DNA of 64,000 nt. Origin: an uncultured Bacteroidales bacterium. Its GTDB lineage: Bacteria > Bacteroidota > Bacteroidia > Bacteroidales > UBA932. Location: NCBI GenBank assembly GCA_947306365.1, contig CAMZGD010000007.1, forward strand, positions 1 to 64,000, written 5' to 3'. Made by a program: the position numbers and the translations under genes. Shown here piece after piece: positions 41,257 to 49,664 of the stretch (its first letter is position 1; each line of letters opens with the position of its first letter). The notes beneath the pieces are model-generated. The model was not told where the DNA came from and ran no database searches. It saw only the letters and a program-made list of their open reading frames with translations.

Positions 41257-42033
41257 ATGGACAATAGCATCACATTCCTGGGGACGGGGACATCGCAGGG
41301 CATTCCGATGATCGGGTGCGATTGTCCCGTCTGTACATCGGCGGACCCGCGGGACAACCGCCTGCGCTGCTCCGCGCTCATCCGTTTCGAAGGCAAGACT
41401 TTTCTGATCGACGCCGGACCGGATTTCCGCCAGCAGATGCTGCGCGAAAAGATCGCGCATCTCGATGCCATCCTGCTGACGCACAACCACAAGGACCACA
41501 CCGGCGGCCTCGACGACGTACGTTCGTTCAATTACCTGGAACACCGTTCGTTCCCCATCTTCTGCGAGGCCCACGTCTTCGACTCGCTCAAGAAGGAATA
41601 CTATTACGTGTTCGACGAGAAACCCTATCCCGGGGCGCCCGAGATGGACATCCACCTGATCACCAGCCTGCCGTTCGCAATCGACGGCGTACCCGTCACG
41701 CCCATCCGGGCGATGCACTACAAACTGCCCGTGCTCGGCTTCCGGTTCGGCGACTGCGCCTACGTGACCGATGCCAACTACATCCCGGAAAGTGAATTCG
41801 ACAAGCTCCGCGGCCTGCAGGTCTTCGTCCTGAATACCGTCAAGCGCGGCCACCACATCTCACACTACGCCCTGGAAGAAGCCCTTGAAGTCTGCCGCTG
41901 CGTCGGCGCCCGACAGAGCTATCTCACGCACCTCTCCCATATGCTTCCCCGCCACGCGGAACTCACCGAAGAACTTGCGCGGCTTCCTTTCTCCGTCCGG
42001 CCGGCCTATGACGGGCTGACGGTGGCGTTCTAG
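41257..42033 (+). CDS. PhnP-like metallo-beta-lactamase-fold hydrolase
   Basis: 258 residues, cytoplasmic. N-terminal ITFLGTGTSQGIPMIGCDCPVC contains the structural-zinc cysteines seen in PhnP. Metal-binding THNHKDHTGG has His76, His78, Asp80 and His81. AMHYKLPVLGFRFGDCAYVTD and LTHLSHMLPRHAEL supply the remaining ligands. PhnP is a phosphodiesterase of phosphonate metabolism, but no phn genes are here, so the substrate is open (cyclic phosphodiester or similar). Its stop overlaps the convergent parE stop by 4 bases. Confidence 0.88.
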   Translation: MDNSITFLGTGTSQGIPMIGCDCPVCTSADPRDNRLRCSALIRFEGKTFLIDAGPDFRQQMLREKIAHLDAILLTHNHKDHTGGLDDVRSFNYLEHRSFPIFCEAHVFDSLKKEYYYVFDEKPYPGAPEMDIHLITSLPFAIDGVPVTPIRAMHYKLPVLGFRFGDCAYVTDANYIPESEFDKLRGLQVFVLNTVKRGHHISHYALEEALEVCRCVGARQSYLTHLSHMLPRHAELTEELARLPFSVRPAYDGLTVAF

Positions 42034-42338
42034 CGGCATTCCTGACCGCCCAGATGTCTTGCAAAACTCATTCTTTCATGCAGGATACGAACGATCCGGA
42101 TGTCGCAGGCTGTCGACCTGAAAAAAACAAAATGATGTCCGCAATGGGAGTAGTGATAGTCCTTGTATTCCGGGTAAGAGACGATGTCCTCCCGGCCCGG
42201 GATTGAAAAGCATTCGTCCAATAACAGATTCAGGTAGCGGACGGCTTGCTTGCGAGACCAGACGGATTCGGTGTGGATACGGATGTCGAAAAGGTCTTTC
42301 CTGGATCTATTGGAGAAAAGTACCGGCTTCATCTTCAA
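42030..42338 (-). CDS. parE: ParE/RelE-family toxin
   Basis: 102 residues. ParE fold: FSNRSRKDLFDIRIHTESVWS (helical hairpin), AVRYLNLLLDECFSIPGRED, YPEYKDYHYSHCGHHFVFF and the C-terminal RIVRILHERMSFARHL strand-helix typical of ParE toxins, which poison DNA gyrase. The ATG overlaps the parD end by 32 bases, the usual antitoxin-first arrangement. Two nearby in-frame ATGs (residues 1 and 3) are possible starts. Confidence 0.88.
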   Translation of the reverse strand: MKMKPVLFSNRSRKDLFDIRIHTESVWSRKQAVRYLNLLLDECFSIPGREDIVSYPEYKDYHYSHCGHHFVFFRSTACDIRIVRILHERMSFARHLGGQECR

Positions 42339-42555
42339 TCTCTTTGATCAGTTCTTCCTTTGTCATCATCGTATACCCACTCATCTCCCCTTCAAGAAGA
42401 GCTTCATCGAGTTGCTGCAGTGCCTTTTCCCGTTCTTCCAGCAATCTGACACCGGCCCGGATCACCTCGCTTACATTATTGTAACGCCCGGAAGCCACAG
42501 ACGCCTGAACGAACGCGTCCAGATGCGCACCAAGTGCTAAGGTTGTCGTCTTCAT
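42307..42555 (-). CDS. parD: ParD-family antitoxin
   Basis: 82 residues. The N-terminal ribbon-helix-helix (TTTLALGAHLDAFVQASV, GRYNNVSEVIRAGVRLLEERE) is the DNA-binding dimer domain, and the acidic C-terminus (EMSGYTMMTKEELIKEIEDEAG) is the toxin-binding tail. Just before the ATG lies a near-perfect 25-bp palindrome overlapping the -7 element, consistent with autorepression. Confidence 0.9.
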   Translation of the reverse strand: MKTTTLALGAHLDAFVQASVASGRYNNVSEVIRAGVRLLEEREKALQQLDEALLEGEMSGYTMMTKEELIKEIEDEAGTFLQ

Positions 42556-42559
42556 ACTG

Positions 42560-42585
42560 CAAATATAAGAATAGTTCTTATATTT
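42560..42585 (-). promoter_or_regulatory. parDE promoter with an overlapping palindromic operator
   Basis: A minus-strand TATATTTG at 42560-42567 lies 4 bases before the parD ATG. It is inside an inverted repeat with 11-base arms, 42561-42571 (AAATATAAGAA) and 42575-42585, separated by 3 bases. It fits a ribbon-helix-helix operator covering the promoter. The addA stop is only 9 bases further. Confidence 0.65.
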
Positions 42586-42593
42586 TGCAACAA

Positions 42594-45491
42594 CTAAACC
42601 CTGACGAATTCTCCGGCGGTGACGTACCAGAGCCAGCCTTCGACGGCGGGATAGCCCATCTGACGCATCAGCGACACATATTTCCGGACCTGGGCGTGAT
42701 GCCCGGGCTGCGGCTGCCCGAACTTGTAGTCAATGACGATGACGCGGCTTCCGTCGGGTGCGACAAGCACCCGGTCGGGGCGGCGGATCTCCCCGGAAGC
42801 ATCCACGATCGAGGCTTCGTTCATCACCCGGTAGGTGCCGTCGAACCAGTGGCGGCGGCCGCTGCGCGCTTCCAGGTCCGCATCGCACTCCACGCGGGCC
42901 ATTTCCCCGTGCTGCTCGATGCCCTTTCGGCGCGCACTCTTTTCCTGGGCGAAATAGTCCGCGCCCCGGAGCGACAGGCGCAGGCGTTCGTCCTGCATGG
43001 CAACGGCCGAGAACGCGGGCTGGGGATCGTCGATCAGGGACGAAGCCGACGGCTTGCGCTCAATAGGGCCACGGGTTCCGCTTTCAAAGACCCGGTCCTC
43101 GCCGAGCCGGGGTCCGAAGTGAAGGAACAGCGTATTCTCGATGCTGGCGGGCTTGTATCCTTCTCTCGACGGTTTCGCAAGCGGCGCATAGACCAGGAGC
43201 CGGCTGCAGGCCCGCGTAAACGCCACATACCAGGTATTGATGACATCGATATGCTGGAACACCCGCTCTTCCTCGTATTCTTCCTCGAAGCAACTGTTCT
43301 TCAGCGTAGAAGAGGCCTTGATCGGAATCAGGGACGGCCCGCCGAAGGAAGCCGGGCAACGGCACCAGAGGGTAGGTTGCCGCCAGCTTGTCGGCGTAAA
43401 TCCCTCCGAACAGAACGGAATGATCACAGCCTCGAGCGACAAGCCCTTGGCTTTGTGGATCGTCATCACCCGCACCGCATTCTGCCCGTCGGGCGCACAG
43501 ATAGCCTTCTTGCGGCCGCTCTCCTCCCACCACTTCACAAAGCCGCGGAGCGAGGAGCCGTATTTCTCCTGCCAGGCCAGCACTGCGTCGAGGAAAGCGT
43601 GGATAAACGGCAGGTCCTGTGCACCGTGCTGCAGCACACCACAACCAAGCAATTGTTCACACGTTTCGTAGAGCGACCCTGTCTTCAACGCGGGCAGGCT
43701 GTCCCGCAGTGCGCGCGACTGCAACTCGTTTACGGGATCTTCGGGGTCGACCAGCCAGCCGAGCAGCGACATCAGGTTCGCGATGCAGGGGGAGGCGCCC
43801 AGCAACAGCGAATCTTCGGTCAGCACACTGATACCGGCCTCGATGAGGGCGGCAGCAGCGGCAGCCCCTTCCCGGTTTCTGCGGACCAGGACGGTGATAT
43901 CCTTGTACGCATAGCCTTCCGCGAGGAGCGCCCGGATATCGGCGACCATCCGGTCCATGGCCTCTTCCTGCCACGTACCCGCACCAGTCCCGGCCTTCTG
44001 AAGGAAACTGAGCCGGACATAGCCTTCAGGAGCGCCCCGATGTGCCACAGGCTGCGTCTGGACGCAATCGGCATAGATCCGTTCCACTTCAGCGGAAAGC
44101 CGGGACCGGTCCGGATCCGTGGCCAGAACACCTCCGATATGGCTGAACACGTCGTTGTTGAACGCCATCACGGCATTCCCGCTCCGCCAGTTCTCAGAAA
44201 GCGTTTCTTCCCGGAGCTGACCGCTTGCAAGGTCGCGGAACAGATAATCGCGCATCAGCCGCCAGTCGGAACCACGCCAGCGATAGATCGACTGCTTGAT
44301 GTCGCCCACGACGAGATTGCAGCCGCCGGACGCCTGGCTGTTGCGGAAGAGCGGACGGAAGTTGTTCCATTGCATCAGGGACGTGTCCTGCGCTTCGTCG
44401 AGCATCAGGTGTTCGTAACGATTGCCGATTTTCTCATAGACGAAGGGCGTGTCGTCGTCAGCAATGATGCGGCTGAGCAGGTCGGTGGACAACTGGAGCA
44501 GCACGACGTTGTTCTCTTTCAGATAACTGTCCAGCGTATGCTGCAGGTCGCCGTAGATACCCAGCAGATAGATGTTCTTCCGGATGAGGCGGGCGCTGTT
44601 GCATAGACGGAGCGGTTCGCCGAGATGGGCCTTTGCCCGGTCGAACAACCGTTCCAGGGCTGCCGGATCGGGGAACCTGGCAAGGGCACCCTTGATCCGG
44701 GATTCCGACGGATACTTTTCTTCCAGGTTGCCTTCCGCCCATTTCTTGAACAGCATCGTCGGACCGTTCAATCCGTAAAACAATGCATCGGGCGTACAAC
44801 CGTTGTCTGCCAGCAACCGGAGCCCGTCGTGCCCGATGGCCGCCGCCTCGGCCGCAAAAGCGGTGATGACGGCATCCAGTTTCTTCAGGAATGCTTTCAA
44901 CGACACCTTGTCGCCCAACAGGTCCACCCGCCCCGCCTCACGCATCCGCAGAAGGAAGGATTCGTCCAGGAACTGCCGGGCCATCTTCTTGAGCGGACCG
45001 GAAATACTCCAGCCATCGCCCTGTTCCACGCGGTCGAAGGAATAATCCCTCAGCCATTCCCGCAAAAGGCCGTGCGCCGGGTCCTCGGTCGAGGCGATGA
45101 GCAGGTCCACCACTTCGTCGAGTACGGCATCGGTGTCGAGTTCCACCCGGTATGATGCATACTGGCCGATTTCGCGGGCGAAACTCCGCATCACCGTCTG
45201 GAAGAACTTGTCGATGGTGCTGACCGAGAAACAGCCATAGTCGTGCAGCATCCGTCGGAGCCGGGCGGCTGCCAGGGGCGCCTGCGGCCCGTCGCCTTTC
45301 GAAACTTCGTACAACGCCTCGATGACGCGCGACTTCATCTCGTCGGTCGCCTTATTGGTGAAGGTTACGGCAAGGATGTGCTTGTATCGCTGCTCATCGC
45401 CCTGCAGCAACAGGTCGATGTAATCGTGCGTGAGGCGATAGGTCTTGCCGCTCCCCGCCGATGCCTTGACGATACTTACTCCTTGTTGCAT
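42594..45491 (-). CDS. addA: UvrD/RecB-like helicase-nuclease (AddA-like)
   Basis: 965 residues. SF1A helicase for double-strand-break processing. Walker A is ASAGSGKTYRL (about 11-21), followed by AVTFTNKATDEMK (Ia), LDEAQDTSLMQW (II), VVGDIKQSIYRWRGS (III), ENWRS and VMTIHKAKGLSLEAVIIPF (V). The C-terminal PD-(D/E)XK nuclease shows the Asp and Asp-x-Lys ends in DRVLVAP and VIVIDYKFGQ. It is short for AddA (about 1,200), as is usual in Bacteroidota. ATG overlaps the addB-like stop by 16 bases; the two probably form a heterodimer. Confidence 0.88.
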   Translation of the reverse strand: MQQGVSIVKASAGSGKTYRLTHDYIDLLLQGDEQRYKHILAVTFTNKATDEMKSRVIEALYEVSKGDGPQAPLAAARLRRMLHDYGCFSVSTIDKFFQTVMRSFAREIGQYASYRVELDTDAVLDEVVDLLIASTEDPAHGLLREWLRDYSFDRVEQGDGWSISGPLKKMARQFLDESFLLRMREAGRVDLLGDKVSLKAFLKKLDAVITAFAAEAAAIGHDGLRLLADNGCTPDALFYGLNGPTMLFKKWAEGNLEEKYPSESRIKGALARFPDPAALERLFDRAKAHLGEPLRLCNSARLIRKNIYLLGIYGDLQHTLDSYLKENNVVLLQLSTDLLSRIIADDDTPFVYEKIGNRYEHLMLDEAQDTSLMQWNNFRPLFRNSQASGGCNLVVGDIKQSIYRWRGSDWRLMRDYLFRDLASGQLREETLSENWRSGNAVMAFNNDVFSHIGGVLATDPDRSRLSAEVERIYADCVQTQPVAHRGAPEGYVRLSFLQKAGTGAGTWQEEAMDRMVADIRALLAEGYAYKDITVLVRRNREGAAAAAALIEAGISVLTEDSLLLGASPCIANLMSLLGWLVDPEDPVNELQSRALRDSLPALKTGSLYETCEQLLGCGVLQHGAQDLPFIHAFLDAVLAWQEKYGSSLRGFVKWWEESGRKKAICAPDGQNAVRVMTIHKAKGLSLEAVIIPFCSEGFTPTSWRQPTLWCRCPASFGGPSLIPIKASSTLKNSCFEEEYEEERVFQHIDVINTWYVAFTRACSRLLVYAPLAKPSREGYKPASIENTLFLHFGPRLGEDRVFESGTRGPIERKPSASSLIDDPQPAFSAVAMQDERLRLSLRGADYFAQEKSARRKGIEQHGEMARVECDADLEARSGRRHWFDGTYRVMNEASIVDASGEIRRPDRVLVAPDGSRVIVIDYKFGQPQPGHHAQVRKYVSLMRQMGYPAVEGWLWYVTAGEFVRV

Positions 45492-48331
45492 AACCTTTTG
45501 AAATTACAATATCTGCACACCGAATGTTCCGGGTCCCCGTCGTTGTCCGGGCGCGGTTCGAACGGAATCGCCGGATCGAACAATGTTTCGATGGTCGAAA
45601 GCAGCAGCGTTTCAAATTCATCGAGCCGTTCAGGCGGAATCTCGTATGATTTGGGGTCTTCGGTAAAGATCGAGCGCAACGAATAGATGCAAGGCTCATA
45701 ACGGACCTCCTTCCCGGGATGCCGCCTGTTCATCAACAAGGCATAGAAATGCAACTGAAACGCCACGGAAGGCCGTCCTGCGCCCTTCGAGACGTCGAAC
45801 ATCTCTGCGATTTCCCGGCAGCCGTCCTTCTCCACCTTGCCGCTCTTGTAGTCCACCAGGCGCTGGACGCCGCCACGGACACTGTCGATGCGGTCGATGA
45901 CACCTTTCAGGCACACGTTCCGTCCTGAACGGGGCAGCGTCACAGGCAGGTATTCCTTCTGCTCGGTACCGATGAGATGGATGCCGCCCGATTCTGTGGC
46001 CAGACGCCGGTCCACAGCCACGGTACGTTTCACCAGATGTGCGACCAGCTCTTTCAGGATCAGGTTCTGTCCGGCGATTTCACGGATGTGCACTTCGGCG
46101 AAAGCGTCGTCGATCCACGCCTCGAGCCGTTCTCCTTTCGGGCCGAAAAGCCATTTCTCCTGCAGTTCCGTTTCCGAAACGACACGGCCGGCGAAAGGCT
46201 TGTAGACCGCCTCCATCACCCGGTGGAAAATGGTCCCGAAAAGACCGGCATCCACTTCTTCCACGACATCATCCTGCGCGCAAATGCCCTCGACGTATTC
46301 ATAGTAAAAACGAAGCGGGCAGTCAAGATAGGTATTCAGCGAACTGGCCGAAAACCGGCCGTCCCCCCGGACGAACAATTCGTCAAGCCGGGACAGCACG
46401 CCTTCATCCTTGGCGACATGGCACATCGGATTGTCGGCGCCTGTCCCGGAAAGGGCGTAGGTGGCAACCTTTTCGGTCATCGGCACCTTGTACAGATAAC
46501 GGAGCTGCTTGATGAAGCGGCTTTCCTCGCCGCTCTGAAGACCTTCCGTACGTGCATCGTACAACAGCCAGATACGCCGTGCCCGACAGATGCCGCGATA
46601 GAAATAATACGCCCAGATAGCGTCCTGCTGCTCGTAGGTCGGCAGACCGAAGCCCAGCCGAAGGTTATAGGGGATGAAGGAGGCGCTGACGCCGCGCGAC
46701 GGGAAGACGCCCTCGCCCACCGAAAGCACGATGACATTCTGGAAGTCGAGTGCGCGGGTTTCGAGCGGGCCCATGATCTGGAGCCCGGTGAGCGGCTCTC
46801 CCTCATAAGGGATCTTGACCAGCGAGACATACTGCATAAGCAGGCGGTACCAGGTTTTGGGCTCCATCGTCCCGAGCGGGAGTTCCACCTTCTCAAGGTC
46901 CGTCACACAGCGGTGGAAATGATACAGGAACTCGCGTTCCAGGACGGACTGCGACGGCTGCAGCGCCTCGATGGTTTCCAGCAGGTATCCGGGTATCGCC
47001 CTGGTTTCCGCAACCCGGCGGAAAACGACGGCATAGATGCCGCCGGCAACGCACAGTGCATCTTCCGGAATGAAAATCAGGTTCTCTTTCCGGATATGGT
47101 TTATCAGTTCAGACGTGATTGCCGCATCGGAAGCGGCGGCGAAATACGGATGCTCGAGCAGGCCGGTCACGTCGCGGTGATAGAACAGACAAACACCGTC
47201 TTTCTCCCGACAGTCGGCCTGCAGGCGTTCCAGCCACTGGAACAGGGACGCTCCGCTGCTGGCGGAAAGCGGATAGCCCATCGTCACGTTGACCTTCCCG
47301 ATGCCTTCCGGGATGGCCCCCAACATCGGGAACAGCAGGTTTTCATCGGGCAATACCACGGCGGTATGCTCAGGATGGTCCATCGCACCCTCCTGCTGCA
47401 ACGCCCGAAGCAGCTGCATCGCCTTGCGGGTCTGTCCTACGGCTGAAGGGACGCGGATGACTTCATATCGTTGCGTCTGCGGGTCAAGCGCCGGGCAGTC
47501 GAACGGTTCTTTCGGCGGATAGCGCCTGAGGTTCTCCCGGACGAAGCGGCCCGCCGGATTCTCGGGATCAGCCACCATCGCACCCGCCGTGTCCCAAAAG
47601 AAATCGGCACGGCCTTCTTTCCGCAAATGGTCGAGTAGCGCCTTCTCGCAGGCATTCAAGGCATTCAGCCCGATGAAAACGACCTCGTCGAACTGCGTGA
47701 GCAGCGTTCCGGCTTCGGGCAGCGATTCGGCGACGTCGCGATAGATCATTCCGGCATAAGCCAGGCCCTTCCCGACGAGCGAGGTCCGGAAGGCGTGGTA
47801 CAAGGGCAGCAGGACATTCCAGATCTCTCCGAAACTCCGCCGGCTCTCACCGGGCATCTCCCCGGCGAAAAAACTGCTGCAGAACGCCGCAATCGCCGCC
47901 TTCTGGTCGTCGGTCAGGAAATCGTAATCGACGCTGAGTGCCCGCAGGTCACGGAGGTTGACCAGCAGCCGGTCCACATCCACCCGATACTTGTCCAGGT
48001 CGTCGAAATCGCGGAGCAGGATGTCGCCCCAGTAGATGAACTGGTCGAAGGTCTCCGGCTCCCGGCCTTCCGGCAGCGGCATCAGCCGGACGTATTCCCG
48101 GTAGAGCACGTCAAGCAGACGCGCCTTCTCGCGGGTTTCCTCCATCCCGGCGATGCGGGCGAAGAGTTCGTCGATGGTCAGTACGTTCGGCACGAACACG
48201 GGCCTCCCCACCGTAATGCCGAGCCAGCGTTTGAAGAACGTTCCGGAACGCCGGTTCGGAAAAACGAAACAGGTCCGCTCGAGCGTGTCGCGCCCGGCGT
48301 ACCGCCTGGCCACTGCCTCCAGAAAGATCAA
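45476..48331 (-). CDS. addB: AddB-like PD-(D/E)XK nuclease subunit
   Basis: About 951 residues. An inactivated helicase-like N-terminal part (CFVFPNRRSGTFFKRWL, QFDEVVFIGLNALN) is followed by a nuclease domain with FSASSLNTYLDCPLRFYYEY and VDYKSGKVEKD. Cysteines CPLRFYY and the C-terminal CRYCNFKRLC are placed like the iron-sulfur cluster that ties AddB nuclease ends together. The likely start is TTG 48331, giving the tetranucleotide TTGA shared with the pgi stop; in-frame codons upstream only re-read pgi. Partner of the AddA-like protein downstream. Confidence 0.82.
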   Translation of the reverse strand: MIFLEAVARRYAGRDTLERTCFVFPNRRSGTFFKRWLGITVGRPVFVPNVLTIDELFARIAGMEETREKARLLDVLYREYVRLMPLPEGREPETFDQFIYWGDILLRDFDDLDKYRVDVDRLLVNLRDLRALSVDYDFLTDDQKAAIAAFCSSFFAGEMPGESRRSFGEIWNVLLPLYHAFRTSLVGKGLAYAGMIYRDVAESLPEAGTLLTQFDEVVFIGLNALNACEKALLDHLRKEGRADFFWDTAGAMVADPENPAGRFVRENLRRYPPKEPFDCPALDPQTQRYEVIRVPSAVGQTRKAMQLLRALQQEGAMDHPEHTAVVLPDENLLFPMLGAIPEGIGKVNVTMGYPLSASSGASLFQWLERLQADCREKDGVCLFYHRDVTGLLEHPYFAAASDAAITSELINHIRKENLIFIPEDALCVAGGIYAVVFRRVAETRAIPGYLLETIEALQPSQSVLEREFLYHFHRCVTDLEKVELPLGTMEPKTWYRLLMQYVSLVKIPYEGEPLTGLQIMGPLETRALDFQNVIVLSVGEGVFPSRGVSASFIPYNLRLGFGLPTYEQQDAIWAYYFYRGICRARRIWLLYDARTEGLQSGEESRFIKQLRYLYKVPMTEKVATYALSGTGADNPMCHVAKDEGVLSRLDELFVRGDGRFSASSLNTYLDCPLRFYYEYVEGICAQDDVVEEVDAGLFGTIFHRVMEAVYKPFAGRVVSETELQEKWLFGPKGERLEAWIDDAFAEVHIREIAGQNLILKELVAHLVKRTVAVDRRLATESGGIHLIGTEQKEYLPVTLPRSGRNVCLKGVIDRIDSVRGGVQRLVDYKSGKVEKDGCREIAEMFDVSKGAGRPSVAFQLHFYALLMNRRHPGKEVRYEPCIYSLRSIFTEDPKSYEIPPERLDEFETLLLSTIETLFDPAIPFEPRPDNDGDPEHSVCRYCNFKRLCNKE

Positions 48332-49626
48332 TATCCCGGTTTTTCCAACAGTTTGAACATATTCTTCTTGTAGGCCTCGACACCCGGCTGGTTGAACGGA
48401 TTGACACCCAGCACATAGGCGCTGATGCCGCACACCTTCTCGAAGAAGTAGAAGAGCTGGCCGAGGTTGTACTCGTCGAGCTGGCCGATGCGGATGTCGA
48501 TGTTCGGCACGCCGCCGTCGATGTGGGCCATCTTCGTACCGAGCTGGGCCATCCGGTTGCAATGCTCCACCCGCTTGCCGGCCAGGTAGTTCAGGCCGTC
48601 GAGATCCTGCGGGTCGGCGGGGATCGTCACTTCACGGTGCGCCTGTTCGACCGTAATCACGGTTTCGAACAGCATCCGTTCGCCTTCCTGGATATACTGT
48701 CCCATCGAATGGAGGTCGGTGGTGAAGATCACCGAAGCCGGGAAGATTCCCTTCCCGTCCTTGCCTTCGCTTTCGCCGAAGAGCTGCTTGAGCCACTCGC
48801 CCAGATACTGGAGCTTGGGATTGAAGCTGGCGAAGAGTTCGATTTTCTTACCCTGGTCATACAGCAGGTTGCGCATCGCCGCGTAGCGCAAGGCCGGATT
48901 GTCGGTGCCGCGCACGGCAAGCGCCTTCTCGGCATCCTGCGCGCCGCGCACCAGGGCTTCGATATCGAAGCCGGCAAGGGCGATGGGCAGCAGGCCGACC
49001 GGCGTGAGCACGGAGAAGCGGCCGCCGATGTTGTCTTCGATGACGAACGTGGAGTAGCCCTCCTGGTTGGAAAGCGACTTGAGGGCGCCGCGGGCCTTGT
49101 CGGTGATGGCGACGATGCGGTGCCTGGCTTCTTCCTTGCCGTAAGTCTGTTCGAGGTAGGCCTTGACCAGACGGAAGGCGACGGCGGGCTCGGTGGTGGT
49201 GCCGCTCTTGGAAATCACCACGCAGGCGGGATTGCGCATCCTGACGAGGTCGAGGAGCTCGGCGGTGTAGTCTTCGGAGAGGTTCTCGCCGGCAAAGACG
49301 ACTTTCGGTCCGCGGCCGCCGATATGGGCGGCGAACGTATGGCTGAGTGCCTCGATGGCGGCCTTGGCGCCCAGATAGGAACCGCCGATGCCGATGACGA
49401 CCACGAGGTCGATTTCCCGTTCGGCCCAGCGGTCCACTACATCGAGCAGCGCGCCGGTGTCGGCCTTTCCGATGGCGGAAGGCAGATGCTGCCAACCCAG
49501 GAAGTCGTTGCCCGCGCCCGTCTCTTCCTCCAGCACTTTCTGCGCGGTAATCGCCTTGTTCAGATATCCGTTGTATCGTTCCTTCGCGACGAAAGGATCA
49601 CAACCCGTAAGATCGATGTTAACCAT
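48328..49626 (-). CDS. pgi: glucose-6-phosphate isomerase
   Basis: 432 residues. Interconverts glucose 6-phosphate and fructose 6-phosphate, feeding the PPi-type PFK encoded at 16709. Motifs: VVIGIGGSYLGAKAAIEAL, ISKSGTTTEPAVAFR, IGGRFSVLTPVGLLPIALAG, and a C-terminal LGVNPFNQPGVEAYK with the catalytic Lys. Length matches the short Bacteroidota/Firmicutes type. ATG 49626 lies 24 bases after a -7 element; a TTG nine codons upstream would overlap that element. Confidence 0.95.
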   Translation of the reverse strand: MVNIDLTGCDPFVAKERYNGYLNKAITAQKVLEEETGAGNDFLGWQHLPSAIGKADTGALLDVVDRWAEREIDLVVVIGIGGSYLGAKAAIEALSHTFAAHIGGRGPKVVFAGENLSEDYTAELLDLVRMRNPACVVISKSGTTTEPAVAFRLVKAYLEQTYGKEEARHRIVAITDKARGALKSLSNQEGYSTFVIEDNIGGRFSVLTPVGLLPIALAGFDIEALVRGAQDAEKALAVRGTDNPALRYAAMRNLLYDQGKKIELFASFNPKLQYLGEWLKQLFGESEGKDGKGIFPASVIFTTDLHSMGQYIQEGERMLFETVITVEQAHREVTIPADPQDLDGLNYLAGKRVEHCNRMAQLGTKMAHIDGGVPNIDIRIGQLDEYNLGQLFYFFEKVCGISAYVLGVNPFNQPGVEAYKKNMFKLLEKPGY

Positions 49627-49650
49627 ATCGTTGTTGTTTTTCAGTTTGTA

Positions 49651-49658
49651 CAAATATA
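49651..49658 (-). promoter_or_regulatory. -7 promoter element TATATTTG for pgi-addB-addA
   Basis: An exact TAnnTTTG match on the minus strand, 24 bases before the pgi ATG and just after the recG stop. Confidence 0.6.
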
Positions 49659-49664
49659 CGAAAT

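Noticed and set aside
42534-44606. 690-codon plus-strand frame
   Set aside because: Antisense to the AddA-like gene, whose helicase motifs are unambiguous.
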